The notes: generated by a model not told the origin, from the letters alone. A stretch of 5,912 nt of DNA from an uncultured Oscillospiraceae bacterium (GCA_910585265.1 CAJUCA010000105.1:1-5912), one strand, 5' to 3'. Shown: positions 1 to 5,344, numbered from the stretch's first letter. A program made the numbers and translations.

Positions 1-1328
1 CCGCCTACAAGGCGGTGATGAAGCCCGCCGAGGGCACCATCCTCACCGTCTCCCGCCTGGCCGCCGCGAAGGCCGCCGAGACCGCCCAGGAGAACAACAG
101 CGTGGAGGCCGTGCTGGAGGCCGCCATCGCCCAGGGCCAGATCGCCCTGGCGGACACGGTGAACCAGAACCCGGTGCTGAAAAAGGCCGGGGTGGTGGAC
201 GCGGGGGGCAAGGGCTTCCTGGTGATACTCCAGGGAATGCTGGACGAGCTGCGGGGCATCGCCGCCCCGGAGGGTCCCGAGGACAGCCTGCCCGTGAAGG
301 AGTCCGCCGACTTTGCCGCCCTGTCCGAGGAGGACATCACCTTTACCTTCGACACCGTGTTCATCGTGCGCAAGACGGCGGGCAAGTCCATCGAGCCCTT
401 CCGGGCCTATCTGAACAGCATCGGGGACAGCCTGGTCATCGGCGAGGACGACGAGGCGTTCAAGGTCCACGTCCACACCGACACCCCCGGCGCGGCCCTG
501 AGCGAGGCCCAGAAGTACGGCACCCTGGAGCTGGCGAAGATCGAGAATATGCGCACCCAGGCCGAGGAGCTGGCCGCGGGCAGGCAGGCCCAGAGCACCG
601 ACGATCTGGAGCAGATCGAGGCGGAGCTGGAGGCCCAGGAGAATGGGGCCGCCGTCGCGCCGCCGGAGAAGAAGTTCGGTGTGGTGGCAGTGTGCGCCGG
701 GGCGGGCATGGCCTCCGTGTTCAGCGATTTGGGGGCGGACGGCATCATCTCCGGCGGGCAGACCATGAACCCCTCCACCGAGGACATCCTCCGGGAGATC
801 GCCCGCACCCCTGCCGAGACAGTGTTCGTCCTGCCCAACAACAAGAACATCATCATGGCCGCCGAGCAGTGCGTGGGCCTCATTGAGGACCGGGAGATCG
901 TGGTGGTGCCCACCCGCACCGTCCCCCAGGGCATCGCCGCCATGCTGGTGCTGGATCCCGACGGCGACCGGGACAGCAACGCCGCCGCCATGGAGGAGGC
1001 CCGGAAAAACGTGCGCACCTCCGAGATCACCTACGCCGCCCGGGACTCCGATTTCGACGGCTTCCAGATCCACGAGGGCGACTACATGGCCCTGGCGGAG
1101 GGCCAGCTGTTCGGCACCGACCAGTCCATCGAGGCCCTGCTGGAGCGGCTGGCCAAGGCGGACGCCCAGCAGGAGGCCGAGTTCCTCAACATCTTCTACG
1201 GCGAGGATGTGACCGAGGAGCAGGCCAACGGCGCCCTGGAGATCTTCCAGGCCGCCTGCCCCAACGCCGAGATCACCCTGCTGGCGGGGGGCCAGCCGGT
1301 GTACTACTATATGATCTCCGCCGAGTAG
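1..1328 (+). CDS. fakA: FakA/YloV-type fatty acid kinase (DAK2 domain protein), 5' end outside window
   Basis: The first complete codon is at base 3, and the frame is already open at the edge, so the true start lies upstream. About 441 codons are visible; the family is about 550 residues, so roughly 110 are missing. The visible part starts in the nucleotide-binding DAK2/DhaL domain (AYKAVMKPAEGTILTV, bases 3-50), which ends near KKAGVVDAGGKGF (bases 181-219). A middle domain carries GDSLVIGEDDEAFKVHVHT (about 424-479) and KIENMRTQAE. The C-terminal DegV-like domain has SGGQTMNPST, VLPNNKNII, VPTRTVPQGIAAM and a terminal GGQPVYYY. This domain order is typical of FakA, the cytosolic kinase that phosphorylates FakB-bound fatty acids to feed PlsX/PlsY phospholipid synthesis. 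The middle domain has Asp where relatives usually have Cys (YCTEF region, codon 351-353). The family call is secure; the substrate is inferred. An asp23-like partner, often upstream, cannot be seen. Confidence 0.9.
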   Translation, partial: AYKAVMKPAEGTILTVSRLAAAKAAETAQENNSVEAVLEAAIAQGQIALADTVNQNPVLKKAGVVDAGGKGFLVILQGMLDELRGIAAPEGPEDSLPVKESADFAALSEEDITFTFDTVFIVRKTAGKSIEPFRAYLNSIGDSLVIGEDDEAFKVHVHTDTPGAALSEAQKYGTLELAKIENMRTQAEELAAGRQAQSTDDLEQIEAELEAQENGAAVAPPEKKFGVVAVCAGAGMASVFSDLGADGIISGGQTMNPSTEDILREIARTPAETVFVLPNNKNIIMAAEQCVGLIEDREIVVVPTRTVPQGIAAMLVLDPDGDRDSNAAAMEEARKNVRTSEITYAARDSDFDGFQIHEGDYMALAEGQLFGTDQSIEALLERLAKADAQQEAEFLNIFYGEDVTEEQANGALEIFQAACPNAEITLLAGGQPVYYYMISAE

Positions 1329-1398
1329 GGGAGGGGCTTGCCCCTCCCGCCTTGAAGGGTCTGAAACCGTTTTCCCGGGAGGGGGTAAGGCCCTCCTC
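1329..1398 (+). repeat. GC-rich 3' region of fakA with alternative hairpins
   Basis: Directly after the stop codon is an 8-bp perfect stem, GGGAGGGG (1329-1336) with CCCCTCCC (1341-1348) and a CTTG loop. No T-tract follows, so it is a poor intrinsic terminator alone. The segment CCCCTCCCG (1341-1349) can instead pair perfectly over 9 bp with CGGGAGGGG (1376-1384), and GAGGG (1379-1383) can pair with CCCTC (1391-1395). These pairings exclude one another. It may be a REP-like 3' element that protects or processes the mRNA; function unknown. Confidence 0.5.
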
Positions 1399-1429
1399 TA
1401 CAGTGGCATTTCAGGCCAGAAAAGAGCGG

Positions 1430-1467
1430 AAAAGCGTCCGGTTTCCAAGGAAACCGGACGCTTTTTC
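1430..1467. terminator. Bidirectional intrinsic terminator between fakA and the bactofilin gene
   Basis: A perfect 17-bp inverted repeat pairs 1430-1446 with 1449-1465 around a two-base centre; the real loop is probably four bases (CAAG). The outer pairs are A:T, which gives a T-run after the stem on both strands (CTTTTTC on plus, CTTTTCC on minus). It lies 18 bases past the bactofilin stop and about 100 past the fakA stop, between convergent genes, so it can serve both transcripts. Confidence 0.9.
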
Positions 1468-1483
1468 ATGTATACGGATTGCC

Positions 1484-1981
1484 TCAGCTCTCGCTCTCGA
1501 TGTCGTAGGCCGGGCCGAACTGGAGGTCTCCGGTGACGGTGACGCCCGCCAGCTCCCCCTCCGGGGCGGGGCCTTTGATCATGGTGGACCGCCCGTTCAG
1601 GCAGCCGCCGTCCTCCACCACCAGGGAGGCGGTGGCCACGTCGCCGATGAGGGTGCCGGACTGCTCCAGGCGCATATGCTCCCGGGCGGTGACGTTCCCC
1701 TCCACCTTGCCGGCCACCCGGACCACGTCGGCGGTGATGGGGCCCCGGACCACGCCGGTGTCCGCCACGATGACCGCGCCCACCATGCTGAACTCGCCCT
1801 CCACAACGCCTTCCACCTGGACCACGCCCTCGCCCTCCACGGTGCCCTTGATGGTGACGCCCTGGGTGATCAGGGTGCTGGCCACCTTCTGGGGGGGCGG
1901 CAGGCTCTCCTGGGGTTTCTCCCCCTCCACAGCGATGGGGTACTGTGTGTCTGTCCTCTGAGTGCTGCTGAAAAAGCCCAT
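1484..1981 (-). CDS. Bactofilin-family polymer-forming cytoskeletal protein
   Basis: This 165-residue protein is predicted to self-assemble into filaments or membrane-associated scaffolds, as bactofilins do without nucleotide. Residues 1-33 form a polar, Pro/Gln-rich tail (MGFFSSTQ, ESLPPPQK). From about 36 to 155 there is a right-handed beta-helix pattern of short Val/Gly-rich rungs: STLITQGVTIKGTVEGEG, VEGVVEGEF, GVVRGPITADVVRVAGKVEGNV, LIGDVATASLVVEDGGCLNG. The GNV, GD and EDGG turns are typical of the family, and the length is normal. No transmembrane segment is seen. The ATG is preceded by a good Shine-Dalgarno, AAAGGTGAGG (plus 1986-1995), four bases upstream. The gene has its own promoter and terminator, so it is probably monocistronic. 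No M23 peptidase, a frequent bactofilin neighbour, lies beside it, so its role in shape, division or spore formation is open. Confidence 0.9.
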   Translation of the reverse strand: MGFFSSTQRTDTQYPIAVEGEKPQESLPPPQKVASTLITQGVTIKGTVEGEGVVQVEGVVEGEFSMVGAVIVADTGVVRGPITADVVRVAGKVEGNVTAREHMRLEQSGTLIGDVATASLVVEDGGCLNGRSTMIKGPAPEGELAGVTVTGDLQFGPAYDIESES

Positions 1982-2005
1982 TGTTCCTCACCTTTCCTTG
2001 CTTTG

Positions 2006-2023
2006 GCGGCACGGCGATGCCGC
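2006..2023 (-). other. Small hairpin in the bactofilin 5' leader
   Basis: GCGGCA (2006-2011) pairs with TGCCGC (2018-2023) across a six-base loop, between the predicted transcription start (about 2032) and the Shine-Dalgarno. It does not cover the ribosome binding site. It may stabilise the mRNA 5' end or be incidental in GC-rich DNA. Confidence 0.35.
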
Positions 2024-2038
2024 TTGGGATGATGGCTT

Positions 2039-2067
2039 ATTGTACCACAAGGGGACAAGGATTGCAA
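2039..2067 (-). promoter_or_regulatory. Sigma-A-type promoter of the bactofilin gene
   Basis: Read on the minus strand: -35 TTGCAA (plus 2062-2067), a 17-base spacer, then -10 TACAAT (plus 2039-2044). The predicted start near 2032 leaves a leader of about 50 bases. The promoter sits in the gap after the ABC permease, so the bactofilin need not depend on read-through from that operon. Confidence 0.7.
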
Positions 2068-2086
2068 GGCCCAGCCCGCGAAAGAC

Positions 2087-2114
2087 TTCCAGAAAAAGCC
2101 GCCGCTTGTTGGAA
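2087..2114 (-). terminator. Weak candidate terminator after the ABC operon
   Basis: On the minus strand, AAGC-GGCG-GCTT is followed by a T-run (plus 2093-2107), enclosed by an outer TTCCA/TGGAA pairing (2110-2114 with 2087-2091). It lies about 20 bases past the permease stop and before the bactofilin promoter, which is the right place. The core stem is only four pairs, so termination may be leaky. Confidence 0.35.
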
Positions 2115-2132
2115 AAACCGGGTGCTTTCCCC

Positions 2133-2864
2133 CTAATGTTCCACCATTTTCCAGCGGAACAGCCACGCCGCCAGGGCCATCAACGCCGCCGCCCAGACGG
2201 ACACCCACAGCAGATGCCCCGGCAGGGCGGCCCAGTCCCCGGCCAGGGCGGCCCTGGCCCCCTCCGCCCCGTGGACGAAGGGGAGCGCGTAGGCGATCCG
2301 GCGGAAGGCCCCGCCCACCAGGGACAGGTCGAACCAGATCCCCGCCAGCCATGCCGTGGCGTTGGTGAGGATGGCTCCGCACATACCGCCCACCTGCTTG
2401 TCGTTAAACAGCGTGCCGCACAGCAGGCCCAGGGCGGTGAACAGCAGGGCCGACGGGATCAGGGACAGCACCACCGCCAGCAGGTTCCAGCTCAGGGGCA
2501 GGCCCAGGGCCGCCGCCGCGCCCAGGCAGATCGCGCTCTGCCCCACCGCCAGGGGCAGCAGGGGCAGGAGGTAGCCCAGCAAAAAGTCCGCCGCCGTCAT
2601 GGGGGAGGCGGTGAGCCGGGCCAGGAAGGCGGAGGTGCGATCACGGGCCAGCAGCAGGCCGGAGGACAGGGCCAGAAAGGTGAGCCCGAACAGGGCAATG
2701 CCCGGGGCCAGGGTTTCCAGCGCGAAGATCTGGACCGGGACATTGCGCTGGATCACGTTCATCAGCACCAGCAGCACCAGCGGGAAGCCCAGCCCGAAGA
2801 ACAGGGTCAGCGGGTCCCGGAGCAGCTCCTTCAGGTTGCGCTTGGCAAAGGCCGCCGCCCTCAT
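2133..2864 (-). CDS. ABC-2 type transporter permease
   Basis: This 243-residue integral membrane protein is the permease partner of the ATPase encoded just upstream. The frame stays open far upstream, but the chosen ATG (plus 2862-2864) overlaps the ATPase stop in an ATGA junction and begins MRAAAFAKRNLKELLRDPLTLFF, the usual amphipathic start of ABC-2 permeases. Six hydrophobic segments can be picked out at roughly 21-38, 55-73, 94-117, 126-150, 159-178 and 217-237. The cytoplasmic stretch ARDRTSAFLARLTASPMTAADF (about 73-94) between helices 2 and 3 is typical of the family. The C-terminus is short and basic (FRWKMVEH). Two copies would pair with two ATPases to export a substrate such as a drug, lipid or peptide. 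The sequence does not show which substrate. A GA/G-rich Shine-Dalgarno lies within the end of the ATPase gene, so translational coupling is likely. Confidence 0.9.
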   Translation of the reverse strand: MRAAAFAKRNLKELLRDPLTLFFGLGFPLVLLVLMNVIQRNVPVQIFALETLAPGIALFGLTFLALSSGLLLARDRTSAFLARLTASPMTAADFLLGYLLPLLPLAVGQSAICLGAAAALGLPLSWNLLAVVLSLIPSALLFTALGLLCGTLFNDKQVGGMCGAILTNATAWLAGIWFDLSLVGGAFRRIAYALPFVHGAEGARAALAGDWAALPGHLLWVSVWAAALMALAAWLFRWKMVEH

Positions 2865-3580
2865 GACGCCGCCCCCTCTCCCGCCAGGGCCACAAAGGCG
2901 TCCTCGAAGGTTTCGCAGCCCGCCAGGGCCTTCAGCTCCTCCGCGGTGCCCACCGCCCGGAGCCGCCCCGCCGCCATGACGCCGATCCGGTCGGCCAAAG
3001 CCTCCGCCTCCTCCAGATAGTGGGTGGTGAGTACGATGGCGGTGCGGCCCTTCAGCCCCCGGATCACCCCCCAAAGCTCCCGCCGGGCCAGCACGTCCAG
3101 GCCCAGGGTGGGCTCGTCCAAAAACAGCACCTCGGGCCGGGACACCAGGGCCATGGCGATGGACAGCCGCCGCTGCCACCCGCCGGACAGGGTCCTGGCC
3201 CGCTGCTTTGCCCAATGGCCCAGGCCCAGCTCCGCCAGGACCTCCTCCGCCGCCTCCCGGGGGCGGAGGTACACCCCCGCCATCAGCTCCAGGTTTTCCC
3301 GGACGGTGAGGTTGGGGGCCACCGCCGTCTCCTGGGGGGAGACGGCCAGCACCTCCCTGGCTCCGGGGCTGTCTGTCCGGACACTGCGGCCCATGAGGGC
3401 GGCGTCCCCCTCGGTGGGGGCGGTGAGGCAGCACAGCATTTTGATGGTGGTGGACTTGCCCGCCCCGTTCACCCCCAGGAGCGCGAACAGCTCCCCCTGG
3501 GCCACGGTGAGGCTCAGCCGGTCCACCACCCGGCGTTTCCCGTAGTCCCGGGACAGGCCGGTGATCTGGATGGCGTTCAT
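2861..3580 (-). CDS. ABC transporter ATP-binding protein (DrrA/CcmA-like)
   Basis: This 239-residue cytosolic ATPase would energise the adjacent permease. All nucleotide-binding motifs are intact: A-loop Tyr13 (RDYGKRRVVD), Walker A GVNGAGKST (36-44), Q-loop Gln83 (VSPQET), signature LSGGWQRR (131-138), Walker B VLFLDEPT (151-158, Glu156 catalytic), D-loop LGLD and H-loop His187 (TTHYLEEAE). The tail (about 200-239) has the short GTAEELKAL...TFEDAFVAL ending common in DrrA-type drug or lipid exporter ATPases, with no extra regulatory domain. The ATG overlaps the regulator's stop as ATGA (plus 3577-3580), and GGGGGAGG (plus 3588-3595) lies seven bases upstream. It is the middle gene of the regulator-ATPase-permease operon. 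The ATPase role is certain; the transported substrate is unknown. Confidence 0.95.
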   Translation of the reverse strand: MNAIQITGLSRDYGKRRVVDRLSLTVAQGELFALLGVNGAGKSTTIKMLCCLTAPTEGDAALMGRSVRTDSPGAREVLAVSPQETAVAPNLTVRENLELMAGVYLRPREAAEEVLAELGLGHWAKQRARTLSGGWQRRLSIAMALVSRPEVLFLDEPTLGLDVLARRELWGVIRGLKGRTAIVLTTHYLEEAEALADRIGVMAAGRLRAVGTAEELKALAGCETFEDAFVALAGEGAAS

Positions 3581-3822
3581 TGGCCTGCCTCCCCCTGGCC
3601 CTCCCGGGCCTGCCGCCCCTGCCGGAGGGATTCGCTCATAAAGTCCATCATGCCGTCGAAGCCCACGATGGCGATGCCCTTTTTCTTGTCCGCCAGGAGG
3701 AGCAGGCTGTCCCCCGGCTCGATCTCGAACAGGTCCCGCACCTCCTTGGGTATGACGATCTGTCCCTTGTCCCCCACCCGGACGGTGGACAGGAACTGGT
3801 CCTTGGGCAGCTTCATCTTCAT
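3577..3822 (-). CDS. AbrB/MazE/SpoVT-family DNA-binding regulator
   Basis: This is an 81-residue protein with one swapped-hairpin AbrB domain at about residues 12-53: STVRVGDKGQIVIPKEVRDL, then FEIEPGDSLLLLADKKKGIAIV. The GQIVIPKEVR core is the family hallmark and normally forms a dimeric DNA-binding barrel. The remaining 28 residues are charged (MMDFMSESLRQGRQAREGQ) and may be a helical dimerisation tail or ligand-free extension. The first of two in-frame ATGs (MKMK) is chosen because TAGGAGG ends seven bases before it. The gene leads the ABC operon and follows a promoter overlapped by a perfect palindrome, so it most likely represses its own operon and perhaps responds to the transported compound. 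MazE antitoxins share the fold, but no toxin gene lies next to it. Confidence 0.9.
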   Translation of the reverse strand: MKMKLPKDQFLSTVRVGDKGQIVIPKEVRDLFEIEPGDSLLLLADKKKGIAIVGFDGMMDFMSESLRQGRQAREGQGEAGQ

Positions 3823-3837
3823 TGGGAATCCTCCTAT

Positions 3838-3867
3838 GAGTTATACTTTTTCCACGAAGTATAACTC
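3838..3867. promoter_or_regulatory. Palindromic operator candidate for the AbrB-like regulator
   Basis: GAGTTATACTT (3838-3848) and AAGTATAACTC (3857-3867) form a perfect 11-bp inverted repeat separated by eight bases. The half-sites are 19 bp apart centre to centre, nearly two helical turns, which suits a dimer or tetramer bound to one face of the DNA. The right arm contains the complement of the -10 box of the ABC operon promoter, and the left arm covers about +3 to +13 of its transcript, so a bound protein would block initiation. As RNA, only the part after the start would be transcribed, so DNA recognition is more likely than an RNA hairpin. Confidence 0.7.
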
Positions 3868-3886
3868 AGGCAACCTGGTTTGTCAA
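3858..3886 (-). promoter_or_regulatory. Strong sigma-A promoter of the AbrB-ABC operon
   Basis: On the minus strand: a perfect -35 TTGACA (plus 3881-3886), a 17-base spacer and -10 TATACT (plus 3858-3863), one base off consensus. The predicted start is near 3851, giving a leader of about 29 bases with TAGGAGG before the regulator ATG. Such a strong promoter suggests the operon is normally held off by a repressor. Confidence 0.85.
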
Positions 3887-3888
3887 GC

Positions 3889-3917
3889 GTCTATTTCCCC
3901 CGCCCCCCGCATATCCT
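3889..3917 (+). promoter_or_regulatory. Weak sigma-E-like promoter candidate for spoIIP
   Basis: GTCTATT (3889-3895), a 14-base spacer and CATATCCT (3910-3917) partly match the mother-cell sigma-E pattern (KMATATT, 14-15 bases, CATACAMT): five of seven and six of eight positions. Sigma-E control is expected for spoIIP from other spore formers. The problem is position: the predicted start falls at the Shine-Dalgarno (3921-3930), leaving almost no leader. Treat this as tentative. Confidence 0.25.
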
Positions 3918-3934
3918 TCAGGGAGGTGATCGCG

Positions 3935-5116
3935 ATGCGAAAGAGAAGGACAACCCGCCCGGTGCTGCGGCTGCTGCGGCTGGGGCTGGCGGCGGTGGCG
4001 GCGGGCGCGGGGCTGTGGCTGGTGTGGCTGGTGGGCGATCCGGCGGCGGCGGTGGGGGACCTGCTGAAGCTGGCGGACCGGGCCCAGATCGCCGCCGCCC
4101 TGCTGTCGGCGGAGCTGGGCACGCCCCGGCAGGGGGACGGCCTGTCCGGCTGGGACAGGCTGGTGCTGGCCCAGTCCTCCCTGCTGTCCGGGGCGGCTCC
4201 CCCCCGGGAGAGCGGGCCGGGAGGGAAGGAGCCGGACCCCGCCCCCACCCAGGACCCGGAGGAGCTGGACCCGGACGACGGGGAGGAGGAGCACAACCTG
4301 CCCCCCACCACCACCGCCCCGGAGGGGATCATCGCCAAGACCATGGTGGCGGGTACGTCCGCCAAATACGTCACGTCGGGAAACCTGTCCGTCTACAACC
4401 ACACGGACTACGCCATTGACCTGGACGCCCTCCGGGCGGCGGCCCCCGGCCTCTCCGCCCAGGGGGAGGGCCCCAAGGTGCTGATCTACCACTCCCACGC
4501 CACCGAGGCGTACACCATGGACGGGGAGGATGTGTACCAGGAGAGCGACAGCTACCGCACCCTGGACACCCAGCGGAATATGGTGCGGGTGGGGGAGGAG
4601 ATGGCGGCGGTGTTTGAGGCGGCGGGGGTGGGGGTGATCCACGACAAGACGCTGTACGACTACCCCAGCTACAACGCCGCCTACCAGCGTTCCCTGGAGG
4701 GGGTGACGGCGATTTTGAAGGAGAACCCCTCCATCGTCCTGCTGCTGGACGTGCACCGGGACGCCCTGGTGGCCAGCGACGGCACCATCTATAAGGTGGT
4801 GGCGGGGACGGTGGACGACTGCGCCCAGGTGATGATGGTGCTGGGCAGCGACGCCGGGGGGCAGGTCCACCCCAACTGGAAGGTAAACCTGTCCCTGGCC
4901 CTGGGGATTCAGGACGCCCTGGCCAGCAAGTGGGCCACCCTGGCCCGCCCGGTGGTGCTGAGAGGCTCCCGGTTCAACCAGCACCTGTCCACGGGAACCC
5001 TGCTGGTAGAGGTGGGCACCCACGGCAACACCTTGCAGGAGGCCATCACCGCCGCCCGCCTCTACGCCCGGACGGTGGCGGAGCTGATGACGGCGGGGGC
5101 GGGGGGGAGTCCATAA
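3935..5116 (+). CDS. spoIIP: Stage II sporulation protein P (SpoIIP), engulfment peptidoglycan hydrolase
   Basis: This 393-residue protein should act in the mother cell as part of the SpoIIDMP engulfment machine, cutting peptide stems and crosslinks of peptidoglycan. Residues 1-10 are basic (MRKRRTTRPV), followed by one membrane anchor at about 14-33. A low-complexity Pro/Asp/Glu linker (about 89-130) leads to the amidase_3-like catalytic domain (about 140-385). Expected zinc and catalytic residues are in place: KVLIYHSHATEAY (His186, His188, Glu191), LLLDVHRDA (His274) and LLVEVGTHGNT (Glu359). The frame is open well upstream, but the ATG is chosen for the near-perfect Shine-Dalgarno GGGAGGTGAT (3921-3930) and the basic-plus-hydrophobic N-terminus that follows. 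It is transcribed divergently from the AbrB-ABC operon; gpr, its neighbour in some genomes, is absent upstream. The stop codon lies inside the end of a palindromic element. Confidence 0.95.
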   Translation: MRKRRTTRPVLRLLRLGLAAVAAGAGLWLVWLVGDPAAAVGDLLKLADRAQIAAALLSAELGTPRQGDGLSGWDRLVLAQSSLLSGAAPPRESGPGGKEPDPAPTQDPEELDPDDGEEEHNLPPTTTAPEGIIAKTMVAGTSAKYVTSGNLSVYNHTDYAIDLDALRAAAPGLSAQGEGPKVLIYHSHATEAYTMDGEDVYQESDSYRTLDTQRNMVRVGEEMAAVFEAAGVGVIHDKTLYDYPSYNAAYQRSLEGVTAILKENPSIVLLLDVHRDALVASDGTIYKVVAGTVDDCAQVMMVLGSDAGGQVHPNWKVNLSLALGIQDALASKWATLARPVVLRGSRFNQHLSTGTLLVEVGTHGNTLQEAITAARLYARTVAELMTAGAGGSP

Positions 5117-5119
5117 GAA

Positions 5120-5143
5120 AAGCCTGCCGGTTTCGGCAGGCTT
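5120..5143 (-). terminator. Left hairpin of the element, terminator-like on the minus strand
   Basis: A 10-bp perfect stem (5120-5129 with 5134-5143) has a four-base loop. On the minus strand it is followed by TTCTTA, giving a T-run after the stem; on the plus strand CAGCG follows and there is no T-run. It starts three bases after the spoIIP stop, so on the plus strand it may act only as a 3' stabilising stem. Confidence 0.5.
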
Positions 5144-5179
5144 CAGCGTGTCGAAAAAGTCTTTTCGCCCCGCTGAGTG

Positions 5180-5214
5180 CGACTTTTTTGAACAAAGAAC
5201 GTTCAAAAAAGTCG
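5180..5214. repeat. Perfect 14-bp inverted repeat inside the element
   Basis: CGACTTTTTTGAAC (5180-5193) and GTTCAAAAAAGTCG (5201-5214) are perfect inverted repeats around a seven-base centre (AAAGAAC). The T6/A6 runs make it AT-rich in a GC-rich genome. It could be a recombinase or protein site, or a hairpin in RNA. Confidence 0.7.
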
Positions 5215-5224
5215 TTGATTGAAC

Positions 5225-5255
5225 GTGAAAGACACCCCTCCTGGGTTTCTTTCAC
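5225..5255. repeat. 13-bp imperfect inverted repeat inside the element
   Basis: GTGAAAGACACCC (5225-5237) pairs with GGGTTTCTTTCAC (5243-5255) with a single C/T mismatch and a CTCCT loop. It lies ten bases after the preceding hairpin, so the element would fold into consecutive stems if transcribed. Confidence 0.65.
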
Positions 5256-5305
5256 ACTATCTTCCTTCCCGTCATCGGAACAGAAGCGGCTTTTTCGACA
5301 GTCTC

Positions 5306-5335
5306 AAGCCTGCCGGTTTCGGCAGGCTTTTCTTT
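5306..5335 (+). terminator. Rho-independent terminator, right hairpin of the element
   Basis: The 10-bp stem (5306-5315 with 5320-5329) and GTTT loop are identical to the left copy, but here TTTTCTTT follows on the plus strand, making a proper intrinsic terminator. It would end spoIIP transcripts that pass the left hairpin, and it insulates the promoter that begins at 5345. Confidence 0.8.
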
Positions 5336-5344
5336 ATGGAACCC

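Larger units (their letters stand above)
5110..5340. mobile_element. MITE-like palindromic intergenic element
   Basis: The ends are inverted repeats: TCCATAAGAAAAGCCTGCCG (5110-5129) matches the reverse complement of 5320-5340 with one extra base. Further in, TGTCGAAAAAG (5149-5159) is inverted at 5290-5300. Each end carries the same 10-bp hairpin with a GTTT loop, in direct orientation. Between them are two more hairpins: a perfect 14-bp stem (5180-5193 with 5201-5214) and a 13-bp stem with one mismatch (5225-5237 with 5243-5255). The stretch is clearly more AT-rich than the surrounding genes and has no convincing gene. It looks like a miniature non-autonomous element or a REP/BIME-like repeat. 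No target-site duplication is obvious, and copies elsewhere cannot be tested here. Confidence 0.55.

Noticed and set aside
407..1030. Minus-strand frame inside fakA
   Set aside because: Ser/Ala-rich shadow with no motifs; the sense strand has clear FakA motifs throughout.
1352..2032. 226-codon plus-strand frame opposite the bactofilin gene
   Set aside because: His/Gly/Ala-rich shadow of the bactofilin codons; it crosses the strong terminator and shows no family features.
1962..3020. 352-codon plus-strand frame opposite the permease
   Set aside because: Gln/Gly/Arg-rich composition with no domain, antisense to a clear six-helix permease.
2865..3434. Upstream extension of the permease frame
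   Set aside because: It overlaps the ATPase in another frame with Gly/Pro/Arg-rich noise. The ATGA junction gives the proper start.
3577..3822. MazE-type antitoxin of a toxin-antitoxin pair
   Set aside because: No toxin gene is adjacent; the gene is coupled by overlap to an ABC ATPase instead, which fits a transcription regulator.
3926..3928. GTG as an alternative spoIIP start
   Set aside because: It is in frame but lies inside the Shine-Dalgarno GGGAGGTGAT, which is correctly spaced for the ATG at 3935.
3020..3934. Long in-frame upstream extension of spoIIP
   Set aside because: It runs antisense through the ABC ATPase and regulator genes and has a random, Gln/Gly/Pro-rich composition. The strong Shine-Dalgarno and membrane anchor place the start at 3935.
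3866..5206. 446-codon open frame antisense to spoIIP
   Set aside because: It is Gly/His/Val/Gln-rich low-complexity translation with no domain, it lies wholly opposite the intact spoIIP, and it arises from GC-rich third positions.
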